This document shows positions 8,552 to 15,939 of a stretch of 29,246 bases of DNA, one piece after another. The position numbers and the translations under genes were made by a program. The notes under the pieces are model-generated. The model saw nothing but the letters and a program-made list of their open reading frames with translations. It was not told where the DNA came from and did not search any database. The stretch lies in contig CALXTG010000014.1 in NCBI GenBank assembly GCA_944391355.1, positions 1 to 29,246 on the forward strand. Reading direction: 5' to 3'. The stretch's first letter is position 1, and each line of letters opens with the position of its first letter. The stretch is from an uncultured Alphaproteobacteria bacterium. Lineage in GTDB: Bacteria; Pseudomonadota; Alphaproteobacteria; RF32; CAG-239.

Positions 8552-8591
8552 AAAAATTACCTCGCCGAATTGCACCGGCGGGGTAATTTTT
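8552..8591. terminator. Bidirectional rho-independent terminator after aaxC
   Basis: The stem AAAAATTACC(T)CGCCG pairs with CGGCGGGGTAATTTTT around an 8-nt loop, giving about 16 pairs with one G-T. A and T runs flank both sides, so it serves aaxC (plus) and the convergent gene at 8604-9035 (minus). Confidence 0.88.
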
Positions 8592-8603
8592 GCTCTAATT
8601 TAA

Positions 8604-9035
8604 TTAGTTGTATTGACGATATTTGGCAACGGTCTTTTCCAATTCAGCTACCAGATATTGCGCTTCGCCGCAAAACTTCGGAGCTATGGCTATAATTTCC
8701 TTTAAGGTTTCGCCGTCAAGATTACAGCTGATTTTTTTACGCAGCGCCTGATAAAACATCCAATCGGTCAGCGTTCCTTTGATAACATGCCGCTCTTTGC
8801 AATAAATGCATAAATCCTTATAAGAAATTTCATCGGGAGAATTATCCTGCTCAAATGTCGTCAGGCGCAGATAAAGCGCCATATTACGCACCATCTCGTC
8901 AAAACTGACCATATAGGCCAAAACTACGGGATAAGCGGGACCGAGAGAACTGTTCAGCGCTCGCGAACGCTGCAGAATCTCCAGTTGATTAACCGGAATA
9001 ACTTTCTTTCTGGCTGCTGCCGAATTACTTTCCAT
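8604..9035 (-). CDS. Uncharacterised 143-aa protein, possibly HEPN/HI0074-like
   Basis: A real gene by its RBS (GGAGAAAGG, 5 nt before the ATG), coding-like composition and a downstream terminator. It has no signal peptide or membrane segment and is predicted to be mostly helical. I do not firmly recognise it. The C-terminal part (TDWMFYQALRKKISCN, then ETLKEIIAIAPKF) loosely resembles the end of HI0074-type nucleotidyltransferase substrate-binding (HEPN-fold) proteins, where the family has R-N-x-x-S-H; here the His is replaced by Cys-Asn. There is no nucleotidyltransferase partner beside it, which weakens that idea. Two Cys pairs (CIYCKE, and scattered Cys) are not a recognisable metal site. 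Confidence 0.7.
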   Translation of the reverse strand: MESNSAAARKKVIPVNQLEILQRSRALNSSLGPAYPVVLAYMVSFDEMVRNMALYLRLTTFEQDNSPDEISYKDLCIYCKERHVIKGTLTDWMFYQALRKKISCNLDGETLKEIIAIAPKFCGEAQYLVAELEKTVAKYRQYN

Positions 9036-9149
9036 AACCTTTCTCCGCCTGTTTCTGGCTTAAGAGTTTTTTATGTTTGAGTTTATCGTAGCGGCAAATC
9101 TTTTATAAATGATTAACAGACGCAGAAATTTCCGAAATTAATTCTTATA

Positions 9150-9494
9150 TTACCCCAGCAGCTTGCCGGCAATGGCAACATCGGCGGCCGCAAGATCGGT
9201 AAACTCAATATTGATATTATTCAAATCCGCGGGAATTGCCGTATACAAAAATTCGGTCAGCAAACGGGCAAAACCTGCTTTATCCTTAAATCCGACCGAT
9301 TTCATTTCCGCAAGTATGCAGGGAGCCCCCAAATCGCCGCCAATACAGATATCGGGGTTGCTGTCAAGGGTGACAATAATATAATTTTTAGGTTTGTTCA
9401 GCTGAGCGGCAACAAACTCAACCGCATCATGCAAAAACATTTCCTTTTGCAGTTTATCAAGTTTAACATTGGTATGGACGGTTAAAAAAGGCAT
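9150..9494 (-). CDS. MIF-family tautomerase (phenylpyruvate/dopachrome tautomerase-like)
   Basis: 114 aa, the standard length of macrophage migration inhibitory factor homologues, which form trimers of a beta-alpha-beta fold. Pro2 directly follows Met1 and would be the catalytic N-terminal proline. Further family blocks are KPKNYIIVTLD, the GG....PC segment (ICIGGDLGAPCILAEMKSVG), and NINIEFTDLAAADVAIAGKLLG at the C-terminus. The Cys-x-x-Cys redox motif of mammalian MIF is reduced to CILA, so oxidoreductase activity is unlikely. The RBS AGGAG lies 8 nt before the ATG. Neighbours are two uncharacterised genes on the same strand, and there is no pathway context. Substrate unknown; immune mimicry is possible but not shown by sequence. 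Confidence 0.88.
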   Translation of the reverse strand: MPFLTVHTNVKLDKLQKEMFLHDAVEFVAAQLNKPKNYIIVTLDSNPDICIGGDLGAPCILAEMKSVGFKDKAGFARLLTEFLYTAIPADLNNINIEFTDLAAADVAIAGKLLG

Positions 9495-9570
9495 TGTCTT
9501 TCTCCTGTAGTTTACCTAAATGTACCAATCTTAATTTAACTTACAACCGGACCTTCTTAATTAACCACAA

Positions 9571-9596
9571 AAAAACGGCAGGAAAAATCCTGCCGT
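9571..9596 (-). terminator. Rho-independent terminator for the 236-aa gene
   Basis: A perfect 9-bp stem (9575-9583 ACGGCAGGA with 9588-9596) around an AAAA loop. On the minus strand it is followed by T5, directly downstream of the stop at 9601. Confidence 0.85.
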
Positions 9597-9600
9597 AAAA

Positions 9601-10311
9601 TCAACCGAAATCATAAATCAGCTGTTTGTGTTTATAAGCAACTCTGGTTTTACCGATAATCAGAGCTTTCTGATTCGACCCCAGCGGCATTTGGAAATCA
9701 AGATGTTTCCCGTCGCGGAACCACTCCAGGCACAGCTTCTGACCGATCAGGTCATAATACAGCTTTTCAATCCGTCGGTGCCGCCCGCAACCGATTTTAC
9801 GGGTGATATCCCAGGCCGGAAAACCGTGTTCGTAATCAGTTCCCAAAATCCGCGGAACAGCCGTATACAGCGTATCATCGCCGAGTTTTTCCGTCACATG
9901 GCGGATAATTCCCGAACGGATTGTACTCCATTCCGGAACCAGATGCCGCAAGCCGTTCATCGCACAAACCATGCTGTAATCTTCGTCTTTGAGACGCAGC
10001 GTGCTGACGGTTTCATGAAATGTTACATCAGAAAACGTTTCCCGCGGGACAAAATAGGCTCTGTTGCCCTCATCTTTCTCCGCATATCCGGGAACGGCAA
10101 CAAAAACACCAGAGGCTTTGACAATGTCATCGCTGTAATTGGCAACCCACAGCGTATAAAAGTGCTGACTGATAAAAATAAGTTTTCCGTCCTGACTAAA
10201 ATTTTGACGACATTGCAAACGACAAAATTTCAAACCGCTGCTTTCCAGATGCGTATGCCGGAAGGCATTTAAGACCTCCTGCTCCGACATATTAATTAAT
10301 TTTTTCTCCAT
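9601..10311 (-). CDS. Uncharacterised 236-aa protein
   Basis: Not recognised. It is a soluble protein without signal peptide or membrane segment, rich in aromatic and basic residues, with an all-beta flavour in the C-terminal third (LCLEWFRDGKHLDFQMPLG, then KALIIGKTRVAYKHKQLIYDFG). Two Cys near the N-terminus (FCRLQCRQNF) and a CGRHRR stretch are visible, but no known catalytic motif is. The start is uncertain: the first ATG at 10311 has no clear Shine-Dalgarno, and the alternative Met8 (MSEQEV) at 10290 has GGAG too far upstream. It is transcribed alone, between a terminator at 9571-9596 and the gyrA terminator upstream at 10385-10413. Confidence 0.7.
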   Translation of the reverse strand: MEKKLINMSEQEVLNAFRHTHLESSGLKFCRLQCRQNFSQDGKLIFISQHFYTLWVANYSDDIVKASGVFVAVPGYAEKDEGNRAYFVPRETFSDVTFHETVSTLRLKDEDYSMVCAMNGLRHLVPEWSTIRSGIIRHVTEKLGDDTLYTAVPRILGTDYEHGFPAWDITRKIGCGRHRRIEKLYYDLIGQKLCLEWFRDGKHLDFQMPLGSNQKALIIGKTRVAYKHKQLIYDFG

Positions 10312-10384
10312 AATAATTTATTTTAAATTAATAATTTATTTTGTGTTTAACCTAGGACTTTTTGTCAAAACAGTCAACAAAAAA

Positions 10385-10413
10385 CAAACCCCGGAAATCC
10401 TTTCCGGGGTTTG
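10385..10413 (-). terminator. Rho-independent terminator for gyrA
   Basis: A perfect 13-bp stem (10385-10397 with 10401-10413), GC core CCCCGG/CCGGGG, 3-nt loop. On the minus strand it is followed by TTTTGTTTTTTG, 22 bp after the gyrA stop. Confidence 0.88.
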
Positions 10414-10434
10414 CAGTCAGATATAACAGCAAAT

Positions 10435-13260
10435 TTACTCAATATTATTGCTGTCTATTTCGGGCTCCTCGACAATAGCGTTCATATCATCGTCAGCGTC
10501 GGAAACGCTGTCGCCCAAAATTTCGCTGCCGGTTTCCTCCTCCAGCTCATCATCATCGCCGTCATCGGCATCGAGCCAGGTTACGGAAACCACTTTTTCA
10601 TTTTCGGCGGTTCGGAACAGAATAACCCCCTGGGTTTTGCGGCCGGCAATACGGATATCTTCAACCGGCATACGGATCAGCTTGCCGCCGTCGGTAACCA
10701 TCATAATCTGGTTATCGTCTTCAATCGGGAAAGAGCTGACAACTTCTTTGTTGCGGGCTGACATTTCCATATTGGCAATACCCTGTCCGCCACGGCCGGT
10801 TACGCGGTATTCATAAGAAGACGAGCGTTTGCCGTAGCCGGTGGAAGTTACCGAAAGAATAAACTGCTCTTTCTCTTTCATTTCCTGATATTTCTCAGGC
10901 GTCAGCACCTGCATTTCCACGCCGGTATCCTCGGGAGCGACTTCGCAATCGCCGCCGCGTTCGGCCTGAATGCGTTTGGCAGCCGAGGAGATACGGGCAT
11001 ATTCATCACGTTCTTCGGAAGTCGCGTCACTGTGATTCAGGACTGACATCGAAATTACTTCATCGCCTTCGGCCAGTTTAATGCCGCGGACACCGGTCGA
11101 ATTGCGGCCGACGAAAACACGAACCTCGGTAACCGGGAAACGGATACATTTACCGCCGCGGGCCGCCAGCATGATATCATTATCTTCATGACAGATTCTG
11201 ACATTAATCAGCTTATCGCCCTCATCAAGTTTCATCGCAATCTTACCGTTGCTCTGAACATTAACAAAATCCATCAGTGAGTTGCGGCGGACATTGCCCT
11301 GCGAAGTGGCAAACATAATTGACAAATTCTGGCATTCCGCCTCGTTCTCCGGCAACTTCATAACCGTGGTAATGGTTTCGCCTTCATCCAGAGGCAGCAG
11401 GTTAATGAAAGGTTTGCCTTTGGAAGTCGGCGAACCGAGCGGCAGTTTGTAAACCTTCATTTTGTATACCAGTCCCTTGGAAGAGAAGAACAGTACCGGG
11501 GTATGCGTCGAAGCGACAAACAGACGGGATACAAAATCTTCTTCTTTGGTAGCCATGCCGGATTTGCCCTTGCCGCCGCGTTTCTGGGCTTTATAGGCAT
11601 TGAGCGGCACGCGCTTGATATAGCCGGCGTCGGTTACGGTTACAACCATTTCCTCGCGCTGAATCAGCGACTCGACATCCTGGTCAAATTCAATATCTTC
11701 AATCTTGGAACGGCGCGGCGTGGCATATTCATCTTTAATTGCAACCAGTTCATCGCGGATAATGCCGTAAAGTTTTTCACGGCTGCCGAGAATCGACAGA
11801 TATTCTTTAATATCCTCGCCGATACCGGTCAGTTCTTCGTGAATTTTATCTCTTTCCAAACCGGTTAAGCGCTGCAGTTTCAAGTCCAGAATCGCTTTGG
11901 CCTGATTTTCGGATAATTTGTAGAAACCGCCTTCAACCTTGCGATCCGGCTCGTCAATCAGCTCAACCAGCGGGGTTACCGTACCGGCCGGCCAAGCTTT
12001 GGCCAGCAAGGCGTCCTTGGCTTCTTGCGGATTGGGCGCGGAACGAATCAGCTCAATTACCGGGTCAAGGTTTTCTACGGCAATTGCCAGACCGACCAAA
12101 GTATGGGCACGGTCACGGGCTTTGTTAAGCAGGAAAATCGTACGGCGGCGGACAACTTCCTCGCGGAATTCGATAAAGGCGCCGATAATTTCTTTCAAAT
12201 TCATCATCATCGGACGGCCGCCGTTAATCGCCAGCATATTCATGCCGAAACTGGTCTGCAGAGCAGTATATTTATAGAGTTGGTTCAATACGACATCGGC
12301 CTGGAAATCGCGTTTGATTTCAACGACGACACGAACGCCGTGACGGTCGGATTCATCGCGGATGTCGGAAATCCCTTCGATTTTCTTTTCCTTAACCAGT
12401 TCGGCAATGCGGGCAACCAGCATCGCCTTATTAACCTGATAAGGAATTTCATGAACGATAATCGCTTCTTTGTCTTTACGCAGTTCTTCAATCGTGCATT
12501 TGGCACGCATCATTACCGAACCGCGGCCGGTATAATAAGCCGATTTGGCGCCGCTGAACCCCAGAATCAGACCGCCGGTCGGGAAATCCGGCCCGGGGAC
12601 GATCGAAATCAGGTCATCAATCGAAATATACGGATTATCAATATAGGCACAGCAGGCATCAATGACTTCGCCGAGATTATGCGGCGGAATATTGGTGGCC
12701 ATACCGACGGCAATACCGTTGGCGCCGTTAACCAGCAGGTTGGGATAACCGGCCGGCAGAACCGACGGCTCCTGAACGGTTTCATCATAGTTGGGAATGA
12801 AATCGACGGTATCTTTATCCAAATCACCGGTCAGAGTCGAAGTTACCTTTTCGGCGCGGGCTTCGGTATAACGCATGGCAGCTGCGGAATCACCGTCCAT
12901 CGACCCGAAGTTGCCCTGCCCGTCTACCAGCGGCAAGCGCATTGAAAACGGCTGGGCCATACGCACCATCGTGTCATAAATCGCGGCGTCGCCGTGCGGG
13001 TGATATTTACCCATGACATCGCCGACGATACGGGCTGACTTACGATAAGGCTTGTTATAATCGTAGCCGCTTTCGTACATTGAATAAATAATGCGGCGGT
13101 GAACGGGTTTCAGACCGTCACGGACATCGGGAAGCGCTCGCGAAACGATGACGCTCATCGCATAATCCAGATAAGAGCGGCGCATTTCATCGGAAATTTC
13201 GACCGGCATGATATCCTGAGCGGCGCTGACCACCGCTAAATCCTGGTTTTCTTCACTCAC
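10435..13260 (-). CDS. gyrA: DNA gyrase subunit A
   Basis: 941 aa, the ATP-dependent type II topoisomerase subunit that cuts and rejoins DNA during negative supercoiling. The N-terminal breakage-reunion domain has SYLDYAMSVIVSRALPDVRDGLKPVHRRI, the quinolone-binding region KYHPHGDAAIYDTMVRMAQPF and the catalytic Tyr131 in AMRYTEAR. The C-terminal beta-pinwheel domain starts with a GyrA box in the form QKRGGKG, and the protein ends in a long acidic tail (DDGDDDELEEE and beyond). The residue equivalent to E. coli Ser83 is Ala92, while Asp87 is kept as Asp96. The start is GTG, with AAAGG 9 nt upstream. The gene lies downstream of ssb in the same orientation, a common alphaproteobacterial order, but a separate terminator lies between them. 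Confidence 0.98.
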   Translation of the reverse strand: MSEENQDLAVVSAAQDIMPVEISDEMRRSYLDYAMSVIVSRALPDVRDGLKPVHRRIIYSMYESGYDYNKPYRKSARIVGDVMGKYHPHGDAAIYDTMVRMAQPFSMRLPLVDGQGNFGSMDGDSAAAMRYTEARAEKVTSTLTGDLDKDTVDFIPNYDETVQEPSVLPAGYPNLLVNGANGIAVGMATNIPPHNLGEVIDACCAYIDNPYISIDDLISIVPGPDFPTGGLILGFSGAKSAYYTGRGSVMMRAKCTIEELRKDKEAIIVHEIPYQVNKAMLVARIAELVKEKKIEGISDIRDESDRHGVRVVVEIKRDFQADVVLNQLYKYTALQTSFGMNMLAINGGRPMMMNLKEIIGAFIEFREEVVRRRTIFLLNKARDRAHTLVGLAIAVENLDPVIELIRSAPNPQEAKDALLAKAWPAGTVTPLVELIDEPDRKVEGGFYKLSENQAKAILDLKLQRLTGLERDKIHEELTGIGEDIKEYLSILGSREKLYGIIRDELVAIKDEYATPRRSKIEDIEFDQDVESLIQREEMVVTVTDAGYIKRVPLNAYKAQKRGGKGKSGMATKEEDFVSRLFVASTHTPVLFFSSKGLVYKMKVYKLPLGSPTSKGKPFINLLPLDEGETITTVMKLPENEAECQNLSIMFATSQGNVRRNSLMDFVNVQSNGKIAMKLDEGDKLINVRICHEDNDIMLAARGGKCIRFPVTEVRVFVGRNSTGVRGIKLAEGDEVISMSVLNHSDATSEERDEYARISSAAKRIQAERGGDCEVAPEDTGVEMQVLTPEKYQEMKEKEQFILSVTSTGYGKRSSSYEYRVTGRGGQGIANMEMSARNKEVVSSFPIEDDNQIMMVTDGGKLIRMPVEDIRIAGRKTQGVILFRTAENEKVVSVTWLDADDGDDDELEEETGSEILGDSVSDADDDMNAIVEEPEIDSNNIE

Positions 13261-13454
13261 TTTAATTACCTTTACTTACTGAGATACACTCTTTTAAAAC
13301 TGGGGTAAATATAGCAAAACCCGCAATTCAATACCAGCGATTTATCTCACTTATACCCAGCCTCAAAAATGCAAAAACTTCTCTGCGGGCAAAAAAACGG
13401 CCTTAAAATCGATTTCGGCGCAAACTGATTTTAAAAGGTTAACGACATGATGAA

Positions 13455-13489
13455 AAAAAGCCCGGTTTTGCAGCCGGACTTTTTCAACT
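13455..13489 (-). terminator. Rho-independent terminator for ssb
   Basis: The stem AAAAAG-C-CCGG pairs with CCGG-A-CTTTTT (one C-A mismatch) around the loop TTTTGCAG, 15-50 bp downstream of the ssb stop. On the minus strand it is followed by T's. Between this and the gyrA start (13261-13454) I see no gene; it should hold the gyrA promoter, but I found no convincing hexamer pair. Confidence 0.75.
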
Positions 13490-13504
13490 TTTTGGGAAAC
13501 GGAT

Positions 13505-13972
13505 TTAGAACGGAATATCGTCATCCAAATCGGCGGCAGGCGCAGCAGCGGGCGTGTTATCCCAGCCGGAACCGGCCGAACCGGAGAAGACATCATTGCC
13601 GCCGGCGGGAACACCGTCACCGCGGCCGTCAAGCAACACCAGATTGCCGCTGAAATTCTGCAGAACAACTTCGGTGGTGTATTTTTCCTGACCGTTGTTA
13701 TCTTCCCATTTGCGGGTTTGAAGCTGGCCTTCAAGATAAACTTTCGAGCCTTTTTTCAAATAGCGGTCGGCAATGTCGGCCAGCTGCGGGTTAAAGATAA
13801 CTACCCGGTGCCATTCGGTTTTTTCTTTTCTTTCACCGGACAATTTATCTTTCCAGCTGTCGGTGGTGGCGACGCTTAAATTAACGATTTTAGCGCCGTT
13901 TGCCGTGTTGCTGACTTTGGGATCGGCCCCTAAGTTGCCGACTAAAATTACTTTATTGATACTTCCAGCCAT
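13505..13972 (-). CDS. ssb: Single-stranded DNA-binding protein
   Basis: 155 aa. The N-terminal OB-fold (about residues 4-110) starts SINKVILVGNLGADPKV and contains TEWHRVVIFN and the segment YLKKGSKVYLEGQLQTRKWED, all typical of bacterial SSB. A short Gly/Ala/Asp-rich linker leads to the C-terminal acidic tip DLDDDIPF, the docking peptide for repair and replication partners. It binds ssDNA as a tetramer in replication, recombination and repair. A weak AAGG lies 11 nt before the ATG. In many proteobacteria ssb and uvrA are divergent neighbours; here uvrA starts 3.65 kb away, with three genes in between. Confidence 0.96.
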   Translation of the reverse strand: MAGSINKVILVGNLGADPKVSNTANGAKIVNLSVATTDSWKDKLSGERKEKTEWHRVVIFNPQLADIADRYLKKGSKVYLEGQLQTRKWEDNNGQEKYTTEVVLQNFSGNLVLLDGRGDGVPAGGNDVFSGSAGSGWDNTPAAAPAADLDDDIPF

Positions 13973-14050
13973 AGTTAATTATACCTTATCTAAAGTTTAT
14001 TGAAATCTGCGACGACTATAGCTTAAATAAAAAAAGTTGGAAACAAAAAA

Positions 14051-15166
14051 TCAATAGACCTGTGTATATTCTCCGCCATATAAGCGGTAAATTCCGTAGG
14101 GCAACGAATCTTCCGGATTGCCGTCATTATAGGCGGCATCTCCCCAGGCGGCGGGAAATTTGCCGCTTTTTAAGGCTTCGGCCAATTTTTCATAATTAAA
14201 ACTTTCCGACTGTTCAACCAGTTCCTCCCATAATCTGACGGCCGAGTATCCGTAGACGCTCAGCCCCTCGGGTTCGACGCCGAGCAGCCGCAGCCGCACC
14301 AGCGTTTCGGTAAAGGCCGGATTATCTTTTAAGGAAGGCAAAGCCATAAAATAAGACCCTTCCGCCAGATCTCCCAAAATACGATTATAGGTTTCATCAG
14401 ACTGATAACGATTGGTAAACACGACAAAATATTTATGTTCGCGTTTTAAGCTGCGGGCCAGTTGAGAAATTTCTTCCGGCTGCCCCATAATATAGGCGAT
14501 TTTAATTTCGGAATTCAGAATTTCGGCAGACAGGGACGCAATATTGTTATAATTGCGGAAATTAAAAGTCTTAAGATTATAGGCCTGATCATTTTTGCGA
14601 AACTCTTCCTGCAGAGCTGCCGCAACTTCAACTACCGGACGCATATCGCCGTCATAAACCAAAGCAACCTTATGATTAGGAAAAGTTTTTTGATAATAGG
14701 CAAAGAAATCATGAGCCTGGCGTTCTTTGTAGCCGACCATTTTTACCAGGCCTTTATGGCGGTGCTGCGCTTCGCGGCGGCTGACAGTCGTAGGAATAAT
14801 CTGGAAAATCTCGGCCTTTGCATAGATATCGGAAACCTCGCCAAAAGCATTAGGACAGAAAGGCCCGATCACCAGCGACATTTTGTCGCGGCGCGATGAG
14901 CTGACCGCCATCATCTGAGCCGTTGACACGGCAATGCGGTCATCGCACTGGTCGTCCACGGTAATCAGGTTAATTTTTTCCCCGGCCAGTCCGCCTCGGT
15001 CGTTAATTTCATTAACTGCCGTTTCTACCCCGGATATCAGCTCGTCGCCGAATTTTTTATATTCTCCGGCTTTGGGAGCAATCACCGCGATATTCACATC
15101 GGCAAACACCATCTCCGGGGCCAGACAGGCCGCGGCGGCCATTATGTAAAACAGGTATTTTAACAT
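14051..15166 (-). CDS. Periplasmic amino-acid-binding protein, LivJ / Peripla_BP_6 type (orphan)
   Basis: 371 aa with a Sec signal peptide (hydrophobic core from residue 4, likely cleavage after VFA at about residue 22). The mature protein begins DVNIAVIAPKAGEYKKFGDELISGVETAVNEIN and continues with GGLAGEKINLITVDDQCDD, the hallmark start of branched-chain amino-acid ABC-transporter binding proteins. LVIGPFCPNAFGEVSDIY and VYGYSAVRLWEELVEQ are further family blocks. No permease or ATPase genes (livHMGF) are nearby, so it either pairs with a transporter encoded elsewhere or acts as a stand-alone sensor; the ligand cannot be read. No Shine-Dalgarno is obvious before the ATG, and no terminator is seen between it and ssb (78-bp gap). 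Confidence 0.85.
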   Translation of the reverse strand: MLKYLFYIMAAAACLAPEMVFADVNIAVIAPKAGEYKKFGDELISGVETAVNEINDRGGLAGEKINLITVDDQCDDRIAVSTAQMMAVSSSRRDKMSLVIGPFCPNAFGEVSDIYAKAEIFQIIPTTVSRREAQHRHKGLVKMVGYKERQAHDFFAYYQKTFPNHKVALVYDGDMRPVVEVAAALQEEFRKNDQAYNLKTFNFRNYNNIASLSAEILNSEIKIAYIMGQPEEISQLARSLKREHKYFVVFTNRYQSDETYNRILGDLAEGSYFMALPSLKDNPAFTETLVRLRLLGVEPEGLSVYGYSAVRLWEELVEQSESFNYEKLAEALKSGKFPAAWGDAAYNDGNPEDSLPYGIYRLYGGEYTQVY

Positions 15167-15280
15167 TATTTATATTTTACAGCAATATACATGAGGCGGC
15201 ACTATAGCAAAACTGTGTAAAAAAGCAAGCTTTTTATCCGAAACGGCATTTTTGTCACAAAAGCTTAACATAATCAGCTA

Positions 15281-15309
15281 TTGATTCGAAATTAATAATA
15301 TGTTATATT
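15281..15309 (+). promoter_or_regulatory. Sigma-70-type promoter for the 99-aa gene
   Basis: TTGATT (15281-15286), a 17-bp spacer and TATATT (15304-15309), ending 37 bp before the ATG at 15347. The RBS AAGAGGAG is at 15332-15339. Confidence 0.6.
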
Positions 15310-15346
15310 TTGTCTATATGTTAACCACCTTAAGAGGAGAAACCTT

Positions 15347-15646
15347 ATGAGTCGAGGATTTGATAGAAACGATTTAGTCAGAGAAAAAGCCGTCCATGAA
15401 CTGAGTAAAGGTTCTCCGCAAAAAGACAAGGCTCACGAACAAAATTCCCGCGAACTGGTTCACGGTTCGGAAGAATGGATAAGAGCCCGTGACGAAGCCC
15501 GCGCCAAAATGAAAGAAAAGGCACAGAAGATGCGCGAAGAAACGCTGGCTCATCAGAAAGAACTCGAACAATACGGCAGCAACGGCGATTATGAATCGGC
15601 CAATGACGGCCGGCCGGAAGCTTCTAATCCGAGCCATACTTATTAA
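15347..15646 (+). CDS. Small highly charged uncharacterised protein (99 aa)
   Basis: A strong RBS (AAGAGGAG, 7 nt before ATG), its own promoter and its own terminator make this a convincing monocistronic gene. The product is very hydrophilic, with no Cys and only one Trp. The middle (about residues 44-74, EEWIRARDEARAKMKEKAQK onward) should form one long charged helix or coiled coil. The ends are rich in Asn, Ser, Gly and probably disordered. No signal peptide or membrane segment is visible. I do not recognise a family; nucleic-acid or protein-protein binding would be guesses. Confidence 0.72.
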   Translation: MSRGFDRNDLVREKAVHELSKGSPQKDKAHEQNSRELVHGSEEWIRARDEARAKMKEKAQKMREETLAHQKELEQYGSNGDYESANDGRPEASNPSHTY

Positions 15647-15665
15647 TTATTTCAAGCAAGATTGC

Positions 15666-15694
15666 AAATCCCGCTTTTCAGCGGGATTTTTTTT
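15666..15694 (+). terminator. Rho-independent terminator for the 99-aa gene
   Basis: AAATCCCGC pairs perfectly with GCGGGATTT around the loop TTTTCA, followed by T's. Its T-run merges with a perfect TTGACA (15693-15698), a possible -35 of the next gene, though the best -10 (TAAATA, 15718-15723) is 19 bp away. Confidence 0.88.
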
Positions 15695-15736
15695 GACAGA
15701 AAAAGGGGCCCGCCAAGTAAATATTTCTAAAAGTGA

Positions 15737-15763
15737 AAACAGCCGGGGTTTTGCGGCTGGTTT
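15737..15763 (+). other. Hairpin in the leader of the complete surface-protein gene
   Basis: CAGCCG (15740-15745) pairs with CGGCTG (15754-15759) around an 8-nt loop, with weaker A/T pairs outside and TTTCGTTT after it. It lies 70-100 bp upstream of the ATG at 15835, so it could be a second terminator or leader structure. Confidence 0.4.
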
Positions 15764-15800
15764 CGTTTGAGCTTCACAGCCCGTTTTGTTATCCTTTAAA

Positions 15801-15939
15801 CATAGACTTTGGCTCTTTTGTTGAGGGGATTACTATGAAGAAACTTTTTTTAATTCTGTTTTCTTTGTTCTGGAGCTTTTCGGCTTCCTCTGCTCCTCTC
15901 AGCTTTGACATTCACACATCCAATGAGCCAAAGTCTATG
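15801..15939. repeat. Perfect 15-bp inverted repeat flanking the start region of the surface-protein gene
   Basis: The left arm CATAGACTTTGGCTC (15801-15815) lies in the 5' leader. The right arm GAGCCAAAGTCTATG (15925-15939) lies in codons 31-35. The 109 bp between them contain the RBS (GAGGGG), the start codon at 15835 and the entire signal peptide. The ATG inside the right arm is in frame with the gene. This could be an invertible segment or a long-range RNA stem; no recombinase gene is nearby. Confidence 0.7.

Noticed and set aside
12025..12945. 306-codon open frame on the plus strand opposite gyrA
   Set aside because: It is the antisense shadow of a highly conserved gene, with no RBS and low-complexity composition.
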